Shown here in pieces: positions 55,935-64,000 of a stretch of 64,000 bases of DNA. Both the position numbers and the translations under genes were made by a program. Numbering within the stretch: position 1 is the first letter of the stretch; each line of letters begins with the position of its first letter. The notes below the pieces were generated by a model. The model was not told the origin of the DNA. It saw only the letters and a list, made by a program, of their open reading frames with translations, and made no database searches. Source of the DNA: Sphingobacterium sp. SGR-19 (GTDB lineage: Bacteria; Bacteroidota; Bacteroidia; Sphingobacteriales; Sphingobacteriaceae); NCBI RefSeq assembly GCF_011043555.1, contig NZ_JAAKGS010000005.1, forward strand, positions 62,001 through 126,000, in the 5' to 3' direction.

Positions 55935-57194
55935 TTAAGATGTAATCCCAAACGCCTCTTTAATGACATCCACGTAATCCAATTTTTCCCAGGTAAACAA
56001 TTCCACTTCCACGGTTTTCTTCTCGCCGTTGGAGCTTTCGAATGTTTTGGTTACCGTTTTTGGTGTCCTTCCCATATGTCCATAAGCTGCTGTTTCCGAA
56101 TACATCGGTTTGCGAAGTCCTAAACGGGTTTCGATACCATACGGAGTCATGTCGAATATCTCCCCTATTTTTTCGGCAATTTTGCTGTCATTGAAATTGA
56201 CGTTGCTTTTGCCATAGGTATTCACGTAGATCCCCATAGGATCTTTCACGCCGATGGCATACGATATCTGCACCAGTATCTCGTCTGCAACGCCTGCTGC
56301 TACAAGATTTTTAGCGATATGACGGGTAGCATATGCTGCCGAACGATCTACTTTGGATGGGTCTTTTCCCGAGAACGCACCGCCACCGTGTGCTCCTTTT
56401 CCACCATAGGTATCCACGATAATCTTGCGCCCCGTCAAACCGGTATCGCCATGCGGTCCGCCGATGACAAATTTTCCTGTAGGGTTAATGTGGAACTTGA
56501 TATTGTCGGTAAACAATGCCTGTAACTCCGGTTTCAGTTGTGCTTTTACACGTGGAATCAAGATGTTTTTAACATCGTCTGTAATTTTCTCCACCATCGC
56601 TGCTTCAGTAGCAAACTCGTCATGTTGTGTGGAGATGACAATCGTGTCGATACGTTGTGGTTTATGGTCGTCGCTATACTCCAGTGTTACTTGTGACTTC
56701 GCGTCTGGACGCAAATAGGTAATATCTTTATTTTCCCGGCGTAATGCAGCTAGTTCGTATAATAACCGATGAGCAAGGTCTAAAGCCAATGGCATATAGT
56801 TCTCCGTCTCGTTGCTCGCGTACCCAAACATGATGCCTTGGTCGCCGGCACCCTGCTCCTGTTTTGTTTGGCGATCGACTCCCTGGTTTATCTCCGCGGA
56901 CTGCTCGTGAATAGCAGACAGCACGCCACAGGAGTTTGCCTCAAACATATATTCGGACTTAGTATACCCTATTTTCTGAATAACGGAGCGGGTGATCTTC
57001 TGCACATCTAAATAGATGTTGGATTTCACTTCGCCGGCTAAAACGACTTGTCCAGTCGTTACTAAGGTTTCGATAGCCACTCGGGCATCTTCGTCCCAAG
57101 CTAAGAAATTATCAATCAGCGCATCGGAGATTTGATCCGCTATTTTGTCAGGGTGTCCCTCCGACACCGATTCGGATGTAAATAAATAAGCCAT
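55935..57194 (-). CDS. metK: S-adenosylmethionine synthetase
   Basis: A cytoplasmic housekeeping enzyme that makes S-adenosylmethionine from methionine and ATP. All family signatures are present in the 419 residues: [21 protein letters not shown] near the start, the catalytic-loop hexapeptide GAGDQG with IMFGYA (~115-125), and the phosphate-binding stretch [19 protein letters not shown] (~270-290). Length is normal. It is transcribed alone, from a TAnnTTTG promoter at 57369-57362 through a SAM-II-like leader, to a terminator at 55874. It is the only core metabolic gene in the window. Confidence 0.98.
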   Translation of the reverse strand: MAYLFTSESVSEGHPDKIADQISDALIDNFLAWDEDARVAIETLVTTGQVVLAGEVKSNIYLDVQKITRSVIQKIGYTKSEYMFEANSCGVLSAIHEQSAEINQGVDRQTKQEQGAGDQGIMFGYASNETENYMPLALDLAHRLLYELAALRRENKDITYLRPDAKSQVTLEYSDDHKPQRIDTIVISTQHDEFATEAAMVEKITDDVKNILIPRVKAQLKPELQALFTDNIKFHINPTGKFVIGGPHGDTGLTGRKIIVDTYGGKGAHGGGAFSGKDPSKVDRSAAYATRHIAKNLVAAGVADEILVQISYAIGVKDPMGIYVNTYGKSNVNFNDSKIAEKIGEIFDMTPYGIETRLGLRKPMYSETAAYGHMGRTPKTVTKTFESSNGEKKTVEVELFTWEKLDYVDVIKEAFGITS

Positions 57195-57269
57195 TACTAC
57201 ATATTTCTTTTTTGATTAAACGTACGAAAGGAGTTGTCAGAGTAGAAGTGGAAAAACGACTGTAATTCT

Positions 57270-57351
57270 GGTTTTAGCACTTTTTTTTTACTGTGGTTGC
57301 AATCTCCTTCTGGCATATTGGTCAATATGCAGCACGCAAATCAGTCCACAT
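57270..57351 (-). promoter_or_regulatory. SAM-II-like (metA-motif) riboswitch candidate in the metK leader
   Basis: On the minus strand the leader shows, in order: P1 strand TGTGG (57350-57346), ACTGATTTG, an inserted hairpin GCATATT/AATATGC, ATTGCAA, P1 strand CCACA (57296-57292), an A-rich run and GTGCTAAAACC (through GCTAAA at 57278-57273). This is the order of the SAM-II consensus (P1, TGATTTG, TTGCA, P1, A-rich, GCTAAA). The second pseudoknot stem is not obvious by eye and the hairpin insertion is unusual, so it is a candidate only. Confidence 0.5.
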
Positions 57352-57361
57352 TTTTCGTTGA

Positions 57362-57369
57362 CAAAAGTA
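57362..57369 (-). promoter_or_regulatory. -7 box of metK
   Basis: TACTTTTG on the minus strand, an exact TAnnTTTG match. The predicted start is about 57355, only a few bases before the riboswitch candidate begins, so promoter and leader fit together. Confidence 0.5.
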
Positions 57370-57416
57370 CAATTCTTTATTCGAATAATGCGAATGGAAG
57401 CAAATTTTTATGTATA

Positions 57417-58151
57417 TTATATATTCCTTTTACTTTCTATCGTATAAGTAAAAGAATCCGCCCGGTAACATCCAACATTGAACTCAATGGGGTTGTTATT
57501 GATGTCGTAAACGTAGCGTTTGCGGATAAGGATGGGTTCTCCTTGTTTAATCTCCAGTTTGGCAGCGATAAAGGGATCGGCCGCTGCGGCGCTTATTTCT
57601 TCTTTTGAGGTGAAAGCGACCACCCCGTAATCTCTTTCCAGAATTTCGTACAGCGGACGATTGAAATTTTCCGATGCCGAAATGGGAATCTGTGGGCTAA
57701 ATTCCGAAATAAAATACACGAACGGTGCATCCTTTTTTCCCCGAAGTCGCTCTAACCGCATTACTTTTGTACCCACCTCGATGCCAAAGAAAGCTGCGAC
57801 TTCCGCAGAGACTTCATGCCGGATGATCTGTAATTCAAAATTATGGATGTCGATCCCTAGAATGCGCATTTCCTCGGAAAAACTTAGCCAATTACTGGCC
57901 CCGCTAAATATTTTCTTTTTTTGGACACGTGTTCCTACACCTTTTTTACGAACGAGCAGTCCTTCGGTAACCAATGTGCTGATCGCTTGTCGTAAGGTGT
58001 TTCGGGATATCTTCAATTGTTCAGACAAATAGACTTCTTTGGGAAGATACTGTCCATCTCTATATTCGGGCGTATCGATCAGATTTCGGATAAGCTCTTC
58101 TGCCTGTTTATGAAGAGGTTTTGTGCTGTTATGGTCGATTTTTAAATTCAT
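57417..58151 (-). CDS. GntR-family (HutC-type) transcriptional regulator
   Basis: A 244-residue repressor. The N-terminal winged helix contains LPKEVYLSEQLKISRNTLRQAI and LVTEGLLVRKKGVGTRVQ (~35-80). The remaining ~165 residues form a UTRA ligand-binding domain (VSAEVAAFFGIEVGTKVMRLERLR ... NPIEFNVGCYRADSFTYTIE). HutC-type members usually bind a phosphorylated sugar or similar small molecule. It is divergent from the mannose operon, with a strong palindrome at that operon's start, so it most likely represses that operon and is released by a mannose-derived ligand. TACTTTTG at 58169-58162 is its probable -7 box, giving a very short leader. Confidence 0.92.
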   Translation of the reverse strand: MNLKIDHNSTKPLHKQAEELIRNLIDTPEYRDGQYLPKEVYLSEQLKISRNTLRQAISTLVTEGLLVRKKGVGTRVQKKKIFSGASNWLSFSEEMRILGIDIHNFELQIIRHEVSAEVAAFFGIEVGTKVMRLERLRGKKDAPFVYFISEFSPQIPISASENFNRPLYEILERDYGVVAFTSKEEISAAAADPFIAAKLEIKQGEPILIRKRYVYDINNNPIEFNVGCYRADSFTYTIESKRNI

Positions 58152-58161
58152 AATGTTTCTA

Positions 58162-58169
58162 CAAAAGTA
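58162..58169 (-). promoter_or_regulatory. -7 box of the GntR regulator gene
   Basis: TACTTTTG on the minus strand, 11 bases before the start codon. The same octamer serves as the proposed metK -7 box. Confidence 0.4.
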
Positions 58170-58189
58170 AAAAAAATAGAAGAATAATG

Positions 58190-58246
58190 TTGCATGATAA
58201 AATAAAAGTATTCATATTTGCTGAACTAGTATGTGCATACATACTA
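58190..58246 (+). promoter_or_regulatory. Mannose-operon promoter with GntR-type operator
   Basis: -33 TTG (58190-58192), 20-base spacer, -7 box CATATTTG (58213-58220, one mismatch to TAnnTTTG). The palindrome TAGTATGT-GCAT-ACATACTA (58227-58246) follows at the predicted start point. The arms are perfect 8-mers and contain the GT...AC pattern usual for GntR operators. The position over the start site implies repression. Confidence 0.65.
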
Positions 58247-58279
58247 AACATATATCTGAACAATAATACAATTATAGAC

Positions 58280-60004
58280 ATGGTAAGTACGTACAAGAAG
58301 AAGCCTGCAATCAATTTAGACGGTTTTGCTGTGAAGGGGTGGGATGCGATTATTGCTGTTTTAACAAAGCAAAGCAACAGCAACGGTATCATCGCAATCG
58401 ACTGTTATACCGGGATAAGCCAAGAAGAGCTGGAAACGCAGTTCGGGCAACTCAAACCGGATATCTTTTTGCAAACCAGCGACTTATTTATTTCCGAGGC
58501 AGACGTAGCAGCCTTAACTGATAGATTTATGACCGAAGATACGTTGTTCGGGTATAACTCCAATATTACATTAGATGAATATTTTGACGAGAAGAAACTG
58601 GAATGTGCGCGGGAGGCAATTGCAGCATCCAACGGAGGTGTTATTGTGCTTGGTCCGGGTGCGCGGTTGGTGGTTGATGCGGATATCTTAGTTTATGCGG
58701 ATATGCCGCGTTGGGAAATACAGCAACGGATGCGTAAGCGGCAGGCTAAAGGTTTGGGCATCGATAATAGTAAAGCTCCTTTTTCTCACCAGTATAAACG
58801 TGGGCTATTCAATGACTGGCGGGTGCTGGATAAGTATAAGCGGTCGATTTATAGCAACGTTGACTATTGGCTGGATACGGTGGTGCCAAATGAACCGAAG
58901 ATGATAGACAGGCAGACATTCTATGCCGGTATGGACAAAGCAGCGGCGTCGCCATTCCGCGTGGTACCGTTCTTTGATCCTGCACCTTGGGGCGGTCAAT
59001 GGATGAAGGATGAATTTGCGCTCGACGCGTCGAAAGTGAATTACGGATGGGGCTTTGATTGTGTGCCCGAGGAGAATAGCCTACTCTTTAATATCGATAA
59101 TATGGTGTTCGAGATGCCTGCTGTAAATCTTGTCTATACAAAGAGTGGTGAGGTATTAGGAAAGCCGGTAGAAGCTCGATTTGGGAAGGACTTTCCGATT
59201 CGTTTTGATTTTTTGGACACGGTCGGCGGGGGTAACCTCAGCCTTCAGGTACACCCAACTACCCAGTATGCGCGTGATCATTTCGGATTGCACTATACGC
59301 AAGACGAAAGTTATTATATCATGGATGCAAAAGAAGATGCCCATGTATACCTCGGCTTCAAAAAGGACGTGGACCGGAATGTCATGATAAACGAGCTGGA
59401 GAAAGCAGAACGAGGAGAGCTGGTTTTCGATGCGGAAAAATATGTGAACAAAATACCGACGAAGAAACACGACCACTTTCTTATTCCAGCAGGAACAATC
59501 CACTGTTCGGGTATAAACGCGGTGGTGCTCGAGATTAGCTCGACGCCCAATCTATTCACATTTAAGCTGTGGGACTGGCAGCGGTTGGGCCTAGACGGAA
59601 AACCTCGGCCCATCAATGTTCAGCGGGGTAAACAGGTGCTCGACTGGAATTGCGACACCGATTACACGAAGACGCAGCTGGTAAACAATGTGCAGGTTGT
59701 GGATAAAGGTGATGGATGGATGGAAGAAAAGACGGGGCTGCACAAAAGTGAGTTTATTGAAACGCGTCGGCATACGTTTTCGGTTCCGGTTACGCATGAT
59801 ACGCAGGACAGTGTGAATGTACTGAACCTCGTAGATGGCGATGAAATTATCGTAGAAAGTCCTACGGGTGCATTCGATCCAATGATTATCCATTATGCGG
59901 AAACGTTTATTATTCCGGCAGCCGTTGGGACCTATCGTATTCGACCACATGGGGCTTCAACGGGTAAAACTTGTATGACGATTAAAGCATCGGTCAGAAT
60001 TTGA
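58280..60004 (+). CDS. manA: Class I mannose-6-phosphate isomerase with kinase-like N-terminal region
   Basis: Interconverts mannose-6-phosphate and fructose-6-phosphate. From the ATG at 58280 the protein has 574 residues. I prefer this start because the ATG at 58187 lies upstream of the predicted promoter and operator. Residues ~240-574 are the zinc cupin isomerase: LSLQVHPTTQYARDHFG (~321), DAHVYLGFKKD and HDHFLIPAGTIHCSG (~397). The first ~240 residues look like a P-loop nucleoside/uridine kinase (VVDADILVYADMPRWEIQQR) but without a Walker A motif, so that part is probably not catalytic. The length far exceeds a simple isomerase (~320-400). It leads an operon with an MFS permease and a ROK kinase. 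Confidence 0.9.
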   Translation: MVSTYKKKPAINLDGFAVKGWDAIIAVLTKQSNSNGIIAIDCYTGISQEELETQFGQLKPDIFLQTSDLFISEADVAALTDRFMTEDTLFGYNSNITLDEYFDEKKLECAREAIAASNGGVIVLGPGARLVVDADILVYADMPRWEIQQRMRKRQAKGLGIDNSKAPFSHQYKRGLFNDWRVLDKYKRSIYSNVDYWLDTVVPNEPKMIDRQTFYAGMDKAAASPFRVVPFFDPAPWGGQWMKDEFALDASKVNYGWGFDCVPEENSLLFNIDNMVFEMPAVNLVYTKSGEVLGKPVEARFGKDFPIRFDFLDTVGGGNLSLQVHPTTQYARDHFGLHYTQDESYYIMDAKEDAHVYLGFKKDVDRNVMINELEKAERGELVFDAEKYVNKIPTKKHDHFLIPAGTIHCSGINAVVLEISSTPNLFTFKLWDWQRLGLDGKPRPINVQRGKQVLDWNCDTDYTKTQLVNNVQVVDKGDGWMEEKTGLHKSEFIETRRHTFSVPVTHDTQDSVNVLNLVDGDEIIVESPTGAFDPMIIHYAETFIIPAAVGTYRIRPHGASTGKTCMTIKASVRI

Positions 60005-60029
60005 TGAAGGGAATTAAAACCAAAACACT

Positions 60030-61190
60030 ATGCCAAACAACCAACAAAATAAACCATCCCTTGTACTGATACCGATATTCCTCAATTTCTTTATCATGGG
60101 GTTTGTCGATATCGTGGGAATTGCGACCAATTATGTGAAGAAAGATTTTTTGCTGTCGGATACTACGGCTAGCCTGATACCGATGATGGTATTTGTGTGG
60201 TTTGCCATATGTGCTGTACCCACAGGACTATTGATGGACCGAATCGGACGCAAGCACACGGTATCTGTTGCGCTGATCATCACGGCTATTGCTATGGGAA
60301 TTCCGTTTGCGAGCTATAGTTACGGGGGGATATTGCTCGCTTTTGCGTTGCTCGGAATTGGAAACACGGTTTTACAGGTTTCGTTGAATCCGTTGGCCGC
60401 ATTTGTCGTGCGTAAAGAAAAACTGACCAGCACACTGACCATGGGGCAGTTTATCAAGGCAATTTCTTCTTTTTTGGGTCCGATATTGATGGGTGCGGCT
60501 GCTGTACAGCTGGGCAATTGGCGTCTTACGTTTTTATTTTACGGCTTGGCAACGGTACTGTCTATCATTGTACTGCATACAATGCACCCCAATGAACCAA
60601 AAGCAGACACTACGGTAAGCTCGTCCTCCTTTCGCAAGATATTTGCCTTGCTACGCAATGGGTTTCTCATTCGCTGTGTCGTTGTTGTTTTGCTAATAGT
60701 AGGTATCGATGTTGGCTTGAACACCAGTATCCCGCAGTTGCTTATGAATCGCCTCGCTATGCCGTTGGAAGACGCTGCGCTGGGCACTAGTCTTTATTTT
60801 GCAACCCGAACCGTCGGTACGTTTGTGGGGGCGATCCTGCTGGTTAAACTATCGGCCGTAAAATTTCTGCGCGGGACGATAGCATTGGCTGTTTTAGGCT
60901 TTATAGGTATACTATTCGGCTCCTCATTATGGGTAGTATTACTGTCTATTGCTCTAGTCGGTCTGGCCTGTGCGAATGTATTTTCGATTGTTTTTTCACT
61001 GGCCATGCAACATGATATGAAGCATGCCAACGAAATCTCGGCATTGATGATTATGGGGGTATCTGGCGGCGCGCTGGTTTTGCCGTTGCAAGGCTTGATT
61101 ACGGACTTGACGAGCTTCACGATTGGTCTGTTGGTGATTCTTGTCAGTATGGTAATCATCGGTTCAATTTCGTATAAATTTAAATACTAG
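60030..61190 (+). CDS. MFS sugar permease
   Basis: An inner-membrane transporter of 386 residues with about 12 hydrophobic helices, no signal peptide and the MFS loop motif GLLMDRIGRKHT between helices 2 and 3. The position between mannose-6-phosphate isomerase (25 bases) and a ROK kinase (4 bases) points to mannose or a related hexose as cargo, moved with H+ or Na+. The sequence alone does not fix the sugar; fucose or glucose permeases look similar. Confidence 0.88.
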   Translation: MPNNQQNKPSLVLIPIFLNFFIMGFVDIVGIATNYVKKDFLLSDTTASLIPMMVFVWFAICAVPTGLLMDRIGRKHTVSVALIITAIAMGIPFASYSYGGILLAFALLGIGNTVLQVSLNPLAAFVVRKEKLTSTLTMGQFIKAISSFLGPILMGAAAVQLGNWRLTFLFYGLATVLSIIVLHTMHPNEPKADTTVSSSSFRKIFALLRNGFLIRCVVVVLLIVGIDVGLNTSIPQLLMNRLAMPLEDAALGTSLYFATRTVGTFVGAILLVKLSAVKFLRGTIALAVLGFIGILFGSSLWVVLLSIALVGLACANVFSIVFSLAMQHDMKHANEISALMIMGVSGGALVLPLQGLITDLTSFTIGLLVILVSMVIIGSISYKFKY

Positions 61191-61194
61191 CCAT

Positions 61195-62247
61195 ATGTAT
61201 AATCACGATAACCGCATTGTATTGACATTGGACGCCGGCGGTACAAATATGGTGTTCTCGGCTATTCAAGGTAATGTTGAAATAGTGGAACCTTATTGCT
61301 TACCGGCTTATCCGGATGATCTGCAGAAATGTCTCGATACGTTGATTGATGGGTTTACACACATCAGGAATCTCTTGCCAAAAGCGCCAGTTGCGATCAG
61401 CTTCGCATTTCCAGGTCCGGCGGATTACAAGAACGGAATCATTCATGATTTACCGAATTTTCCGTCTTTCCGAGGAGGCGTTCCGCTCGGTCCGTTTTTG
61501 CGAGAACATTTTCAGATTCCCGTTTTTATCAATAATGACGGTAATCTCTTCGCTTATGGAGAAGCGTTGGCAGGTGCGCTCCCAGCCTTAAATGAAAGAT
61601 TAAAAAAAATGGGGTACAATAAAGAATATCGTAACCTTATTGGTGTCACGTTTGGAACCGGGTTTGGATCGGGCGTCGTGATAGATAATCGTTTGTTGAC
61701 GGGTGACAACGATTGTGGTGGCGATGTGTGGGTGTTCCGCAATAAACTTTACCCCGATAAAATAGCCGAAGAAAGTGTAAGTAGACGCGCTATCACTCGC
61801 GTGTATAACGAATATGCTGCTGTGGTGGACGAAACGTTGACGCCTAACGACATATTTCGTATTGCAGAGGGCGAAATACCGGGCGACCGGCAGGCGGCTG
61901 TGCGAAGTTTTGCCCAATTGGGTGAGGTCGCTGGCGATGTTATTGCGCATTTATTGACCGTTGTAGATGGGATCATTGTCATAGGCGGTGGAATTATCGG
62001 CGCAGCGAAATATATTATGCCTGCGCTAATAGGCGAACTCAGGTCTTCTTTATCTACCTTTTCCGGTGATAACTTGTCGCGCCTACAGATGGAGGTAGTC
62101 GATGCGCAGGATGAAGACAGTTTGAAACAGGCAACGACCAATTATAACCCCCATAAAAAAACATTTATTATGACGACATCGCTAGGAACGAGCACGGCCA
62201 TTTCACTAGGAGCCTACGCTTATGCTTTGCATCAATTGGCGGATTAA
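61195..62247 (+). CDS. ROK-family sugar kinase, likely mannokinase/glucokinase
   Basis: A cytoplasmic 350-residue kinase that should phosphorylate the imported hexose at O6, feeding the isomerase encoded upstream. Seen: the phosphate loop LTLDAGGTNMVFSAIQ near the start, catalytic Asp in INNDGNLFAYGEALAGA (~104-120), the second phosphate site FGTGFGSGVVIDNRL and the adenosine-site GGGIIGAAKYIMPAL. The usual ROK zinc motif CxCGxxGCxE and the preceding GEIGH are absent; instead CGGDVWVFRNKLYPDKIAEES is present. The fold may be stabilized without zinc, as in some Bacteroidota ROK kinases. Mannose is the substrate suggested by context. Confidence 0.9.
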   Translation: MYNHDNRIVLTLDAGGTNMVFSAIQGNVEIVEPYCLPAYPDDLQKCLDTLIDGFTHIRNLLPKAPVAISFAFPGPADYKNGIIHDLPNFPSFRGGVPLGPFLREHFQIPVFINNDGNLFAYGEALAGALPALNERLKKMGYNKEYRNLIGVTFGTGFGSGVVIDNRLLTGDNDCGGDVWVFRNKLYPDKIAEESVSRRAITRVYNEYAAVVDETLTPNDIFRIAEGEIPGDRQAAVRSFAQLGEVAGDVIAHLLTVVDGIIVIGGGIIGAAKYIMPALIGELRSSLSTFSGDNLSRLQMEVVDAQDEDSLKQATTNYNPHKKTFIMTTSLGTSTAISLGAYAYALHQLAD

Positions 62248-62280
62248 ATTATAAAAAGCTAAACATTAAATTATGATCAT

Positions 62281-64000
62281 ATGAAAGAGCAGTTAACTAA
62301 AAAAATCAAAATCCTGCTGCGGTGCCTGGTACTCGTTGTATTGGGTACTCAGGCATTTTCAGTAGCGGCGCAGGAGAATCAACACGCGGTAGCGGGCCTC
62401 GTTGTCAATACGTCTGGCGTGGCTATTTCCGGCGCATCTATAAAAGAAGTGGGGGGAACGAATTCGGGGCGAACGGATGCTGAAGGCCGGTTCATGTTGA
62501 ATCTGTCTACCACGGATGCAATCCTGCAGATATCCTACGTTGGTTATGTTACCCAAGAGGTGCCGGTGGATGGGAAATCGAGCATGCGCGTAGTACTAAT
62601 GGAAACAAACGAGCAACTGGATGAAGTCGTCGTCGTCGGCTACGGTACCCAACGGAAAGGTAACGTCACTGGCGCAATTTCTTCGGTTAATATGAAAGAG
62701 CTGGAAAGCAGACCTGTTGTGAATGTGGTAGAGGCTTTGCAGGGTACCACACCGGGTTTGACCATTCAACAGAGTAATTCGCAGCCGGGGAGTCGTCCCG
62801 CTATCAATATTCGCGGTATAAATACGTTGAATAACAACGATCCCATGGTCATTATAGATGGTATATTGGGTGATATCCAAAATGTAAATATGGCGGATAT
62901 CGAAAATATTTCGATACTGAAGGATGCAGCTTCGGCTGCCATTTACGGTTCCCGTGCTTCCAACGGCGTAATTCTTATTACTACCAAGAAGGGAAGCAAA
63001 GGCGTTTCACGTGTATCGTACGATTATATTTTTGCGGAGCAGACGCCCACGTTTATGCCGCAGATTGTCGATTCATGGGTATATGCGGAGCTTCGAAATG
63101 AAGCGCTGATCAATTCGGGCCGTCCGACGCAGTTCACAGCTGAACAAATAGCGGATTTCCGAGCAAATGGTCCGAACACGAATTGGATGAAGGAAATATA
63201 CCGTACCAGGGCACCACAGCAATCCCATAATTTATCGCTTTCGGGGGGCGGTGATAAGACGACGTATTTGATTTCGGCGGCGTACCTGGATCAAGAGAGC
63301 ATGTTTAAAGGACCAGACTACGGGCTGGAACGGTTTAATTTTCGTACAAACATTGAAACAGAAGTTTCTGACCGCTTTAAGGTAGGCCTGCGAGCGGCAT
63401 ATGCTCGTAATACACTGAAAGATCATGCGTATTGGACAGATTGGCTCATCGAGCAGGCAACCCGGATGCCATCGATATATCCGATCCGCAACGCGGAGGG
63501 CGGATATAACTACCCCAGCGGTAGCAATTCCAACTCCCTAGCTCGTCTGGAACAAGGAGGGTTGCGCAAAAGTGCGAACGATGATTTATCGGGCATTCTG
63601 AATGCCGAATATAAATTATGGGACGGGTTGAAGCTGCGCGGAATGGTCGGTACCCAATTGTATTACAACCGGATGAAAGAAAACCGCAAGGCGATACCGG
63701 GCTCGGGAGATTTGGAGAACCGATCGACCAATGGCTCGCAGCGTATACAAAATATAACGACCAACCTGATTCTTTCGTACGATAAAACCTGGGGAAGCCA
63801 TACGGTGAACGCCATAGCCGGGTATTCATATGAAGGATCGACAGACAATCGTTTCGAAACGTTCCGGATCACGGAGGAGTCGAATTATGATATCATGGGC
63901 GGCTTGCAAACCGTGAATACCGGTAATCAGGAGTGGCAGCATGAATGGTCTATTTATTCGGCATTTCTGCGTATGAACTACAATTTTTCGGATAAGTATC
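62281..64000 (+). CDS. SusC-like TonB-dependent transporter, partial (cut by window end)
   Basis: Open to the last base; 573 codons are visible of an expected ~1000. Translating from the ATG at 62281 gives a signal peptide ending near VAAQE, a carboxypeptidase-D-like domain (VAGLVVNTSGVAISGASIKE), LDEVVVVGYGTQRKGNVTGA, a plug with MVIIDGILGDIQNVNM and ILKDAASAAIYGSRASNGV, and the first barrel strands. The ATG at 62273 is not usable because it meets a stop after three codons. It follows the ROK gene by 33 bases, so it probably imports mannose-containing oligosaccharides for this operon; a SusD gene should follow outside the window. Confidence 0.94.
   Translation, partial: MKEQLTKKIKILLRCLVLVVLGTQAFSVAAQENQHAVAGLVVNTSGVAISGASIKEVGGTNSGRTDAEGRFMLNLSTTDAILQISYVGYVTQEVPVDGKSSMRVVLMETNEQLDEVVVVGYGTQRKGNVTGAISSVNMKELESRPVVNVVEALQGTTPGLTIQQSNSQPGSRPAINIRGINTLNNNDPMVIIDGILGDIQNVNMADIENISILKDAASAAIYGSRASNGVILITTKKGSKGVSRVSYDYIFAEQTPTFMPQIVDSWVYAELRNEALINSGRPTQFTAEQIADFRANGPNTNWMKEIYRTRAPQQSHNLSLSGGGDKTTYLISAAYLDQESMFKGPDYGLERFNFRTNIETEVSDRFKVGLRAAYARNTLKDHAYWTDWLIEQATRMPSIYPIRNAEGGYNYPSGSNSNSLARLEQGGLRKSANDDLSGILNAEYKLWDGLKLRGMVGTQLYYNRMKENRKAIPGSGDLENRSTNGSQRIQNITTNLILSYDKTWGSHTVNAIAGYSYEGSTDNRFETFRITEESNYDIMGGLQTVNTGNQEWQHEWSIYSAFLRMNYNFSDKY

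Noticed and set aside
1..64000. CRISPR arrays, tRNA or rRNA genes and insertion sequences
   Set aside because: No regular spacer-repeat pattern, cloverleaf with the TTC-loop signature, transposase motif or terminal inverted repeats with target duplication was found by eye.

Overview
The window is a chromosomal piece of a Bacteroidota genome, most likely a Sphingobacteriaceae-type glycan degrader (Sphingobacterium, Parapedobacter and Olivibacter relatives are possible; the genus cannot be fixed from this sequence). Support comes from four SusC and three SusD genes, two hybrid two-component regulators, lipoproteins with Bacteroidota-style lipoboxes, and several promoters of the TTG-N20-TAnnTTTG type. 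I see no rRNA, tRNA, CRISPR array, insertion sequence or integrase I can defend.

Layout. 1-348 holds three strong inverted repeats and perhaps the edge of a gene. 349-1470 (-) is a Fic protein whose promoter sits between two matching palindromes. 1595-2500 (-) is an AraC regulator divergent from polysaccharide utilization locus 1 (PUL1, 2749-16715): a BNR propeller protein, GH88, two GH29 alpha-L-fucosidases, SusC, SusD, two small lipoproteins and a heparinase II/III-like lyase. This set points to a fucose- and uronic-acid-containing polysaccharide cut by lyases. An acyl-CoA dehydrogenase (-), a 60-residue protein and a sialidase-like propeller follow.

19858-26802 is the least ordinary region: a nucleotidyltransferase, a 55-residue Gly-rich peptide gene, a fimbrillin-like lipoprotein, a DUF5106/thioredoxin lipoprotein, an S26-type peptidase and an ABC exporter. 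It looks like a peptide processing and export locus and is my main candidate for an undescribed system.

PUL2 (26819-42688) has a hybrid regulator, a clan GH-A glycosidase, SusC, SusD, SusE-like, GH53 endo-galactanase and GH2 beta-galactosidase, so it is a beta-1,4-galactan (pectic) locus. PUL3 (55610 down to 42712, -) has SusC, SusD, SusE/F-like, a DUF4832 protein, GH88 and its own hybrid regulator, so it handles unsaturated uronides. The promoters of PUL2 and PUL3 both carry direct repeats 21 bp apart, placed 28-29 bp upstream of a TAnnTTTG box.

55935-57194 (-) is metK behind a SAM-II-like leader. A GntR regulator (-) is divergent from a mannose operon: mannose-6-phosphate isomerase with a kinase-like N-terminus, MFS permease, ROK kinase and a SusC cut by the window end. 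A palindrome at the start of that operon is the probable GntR operator.
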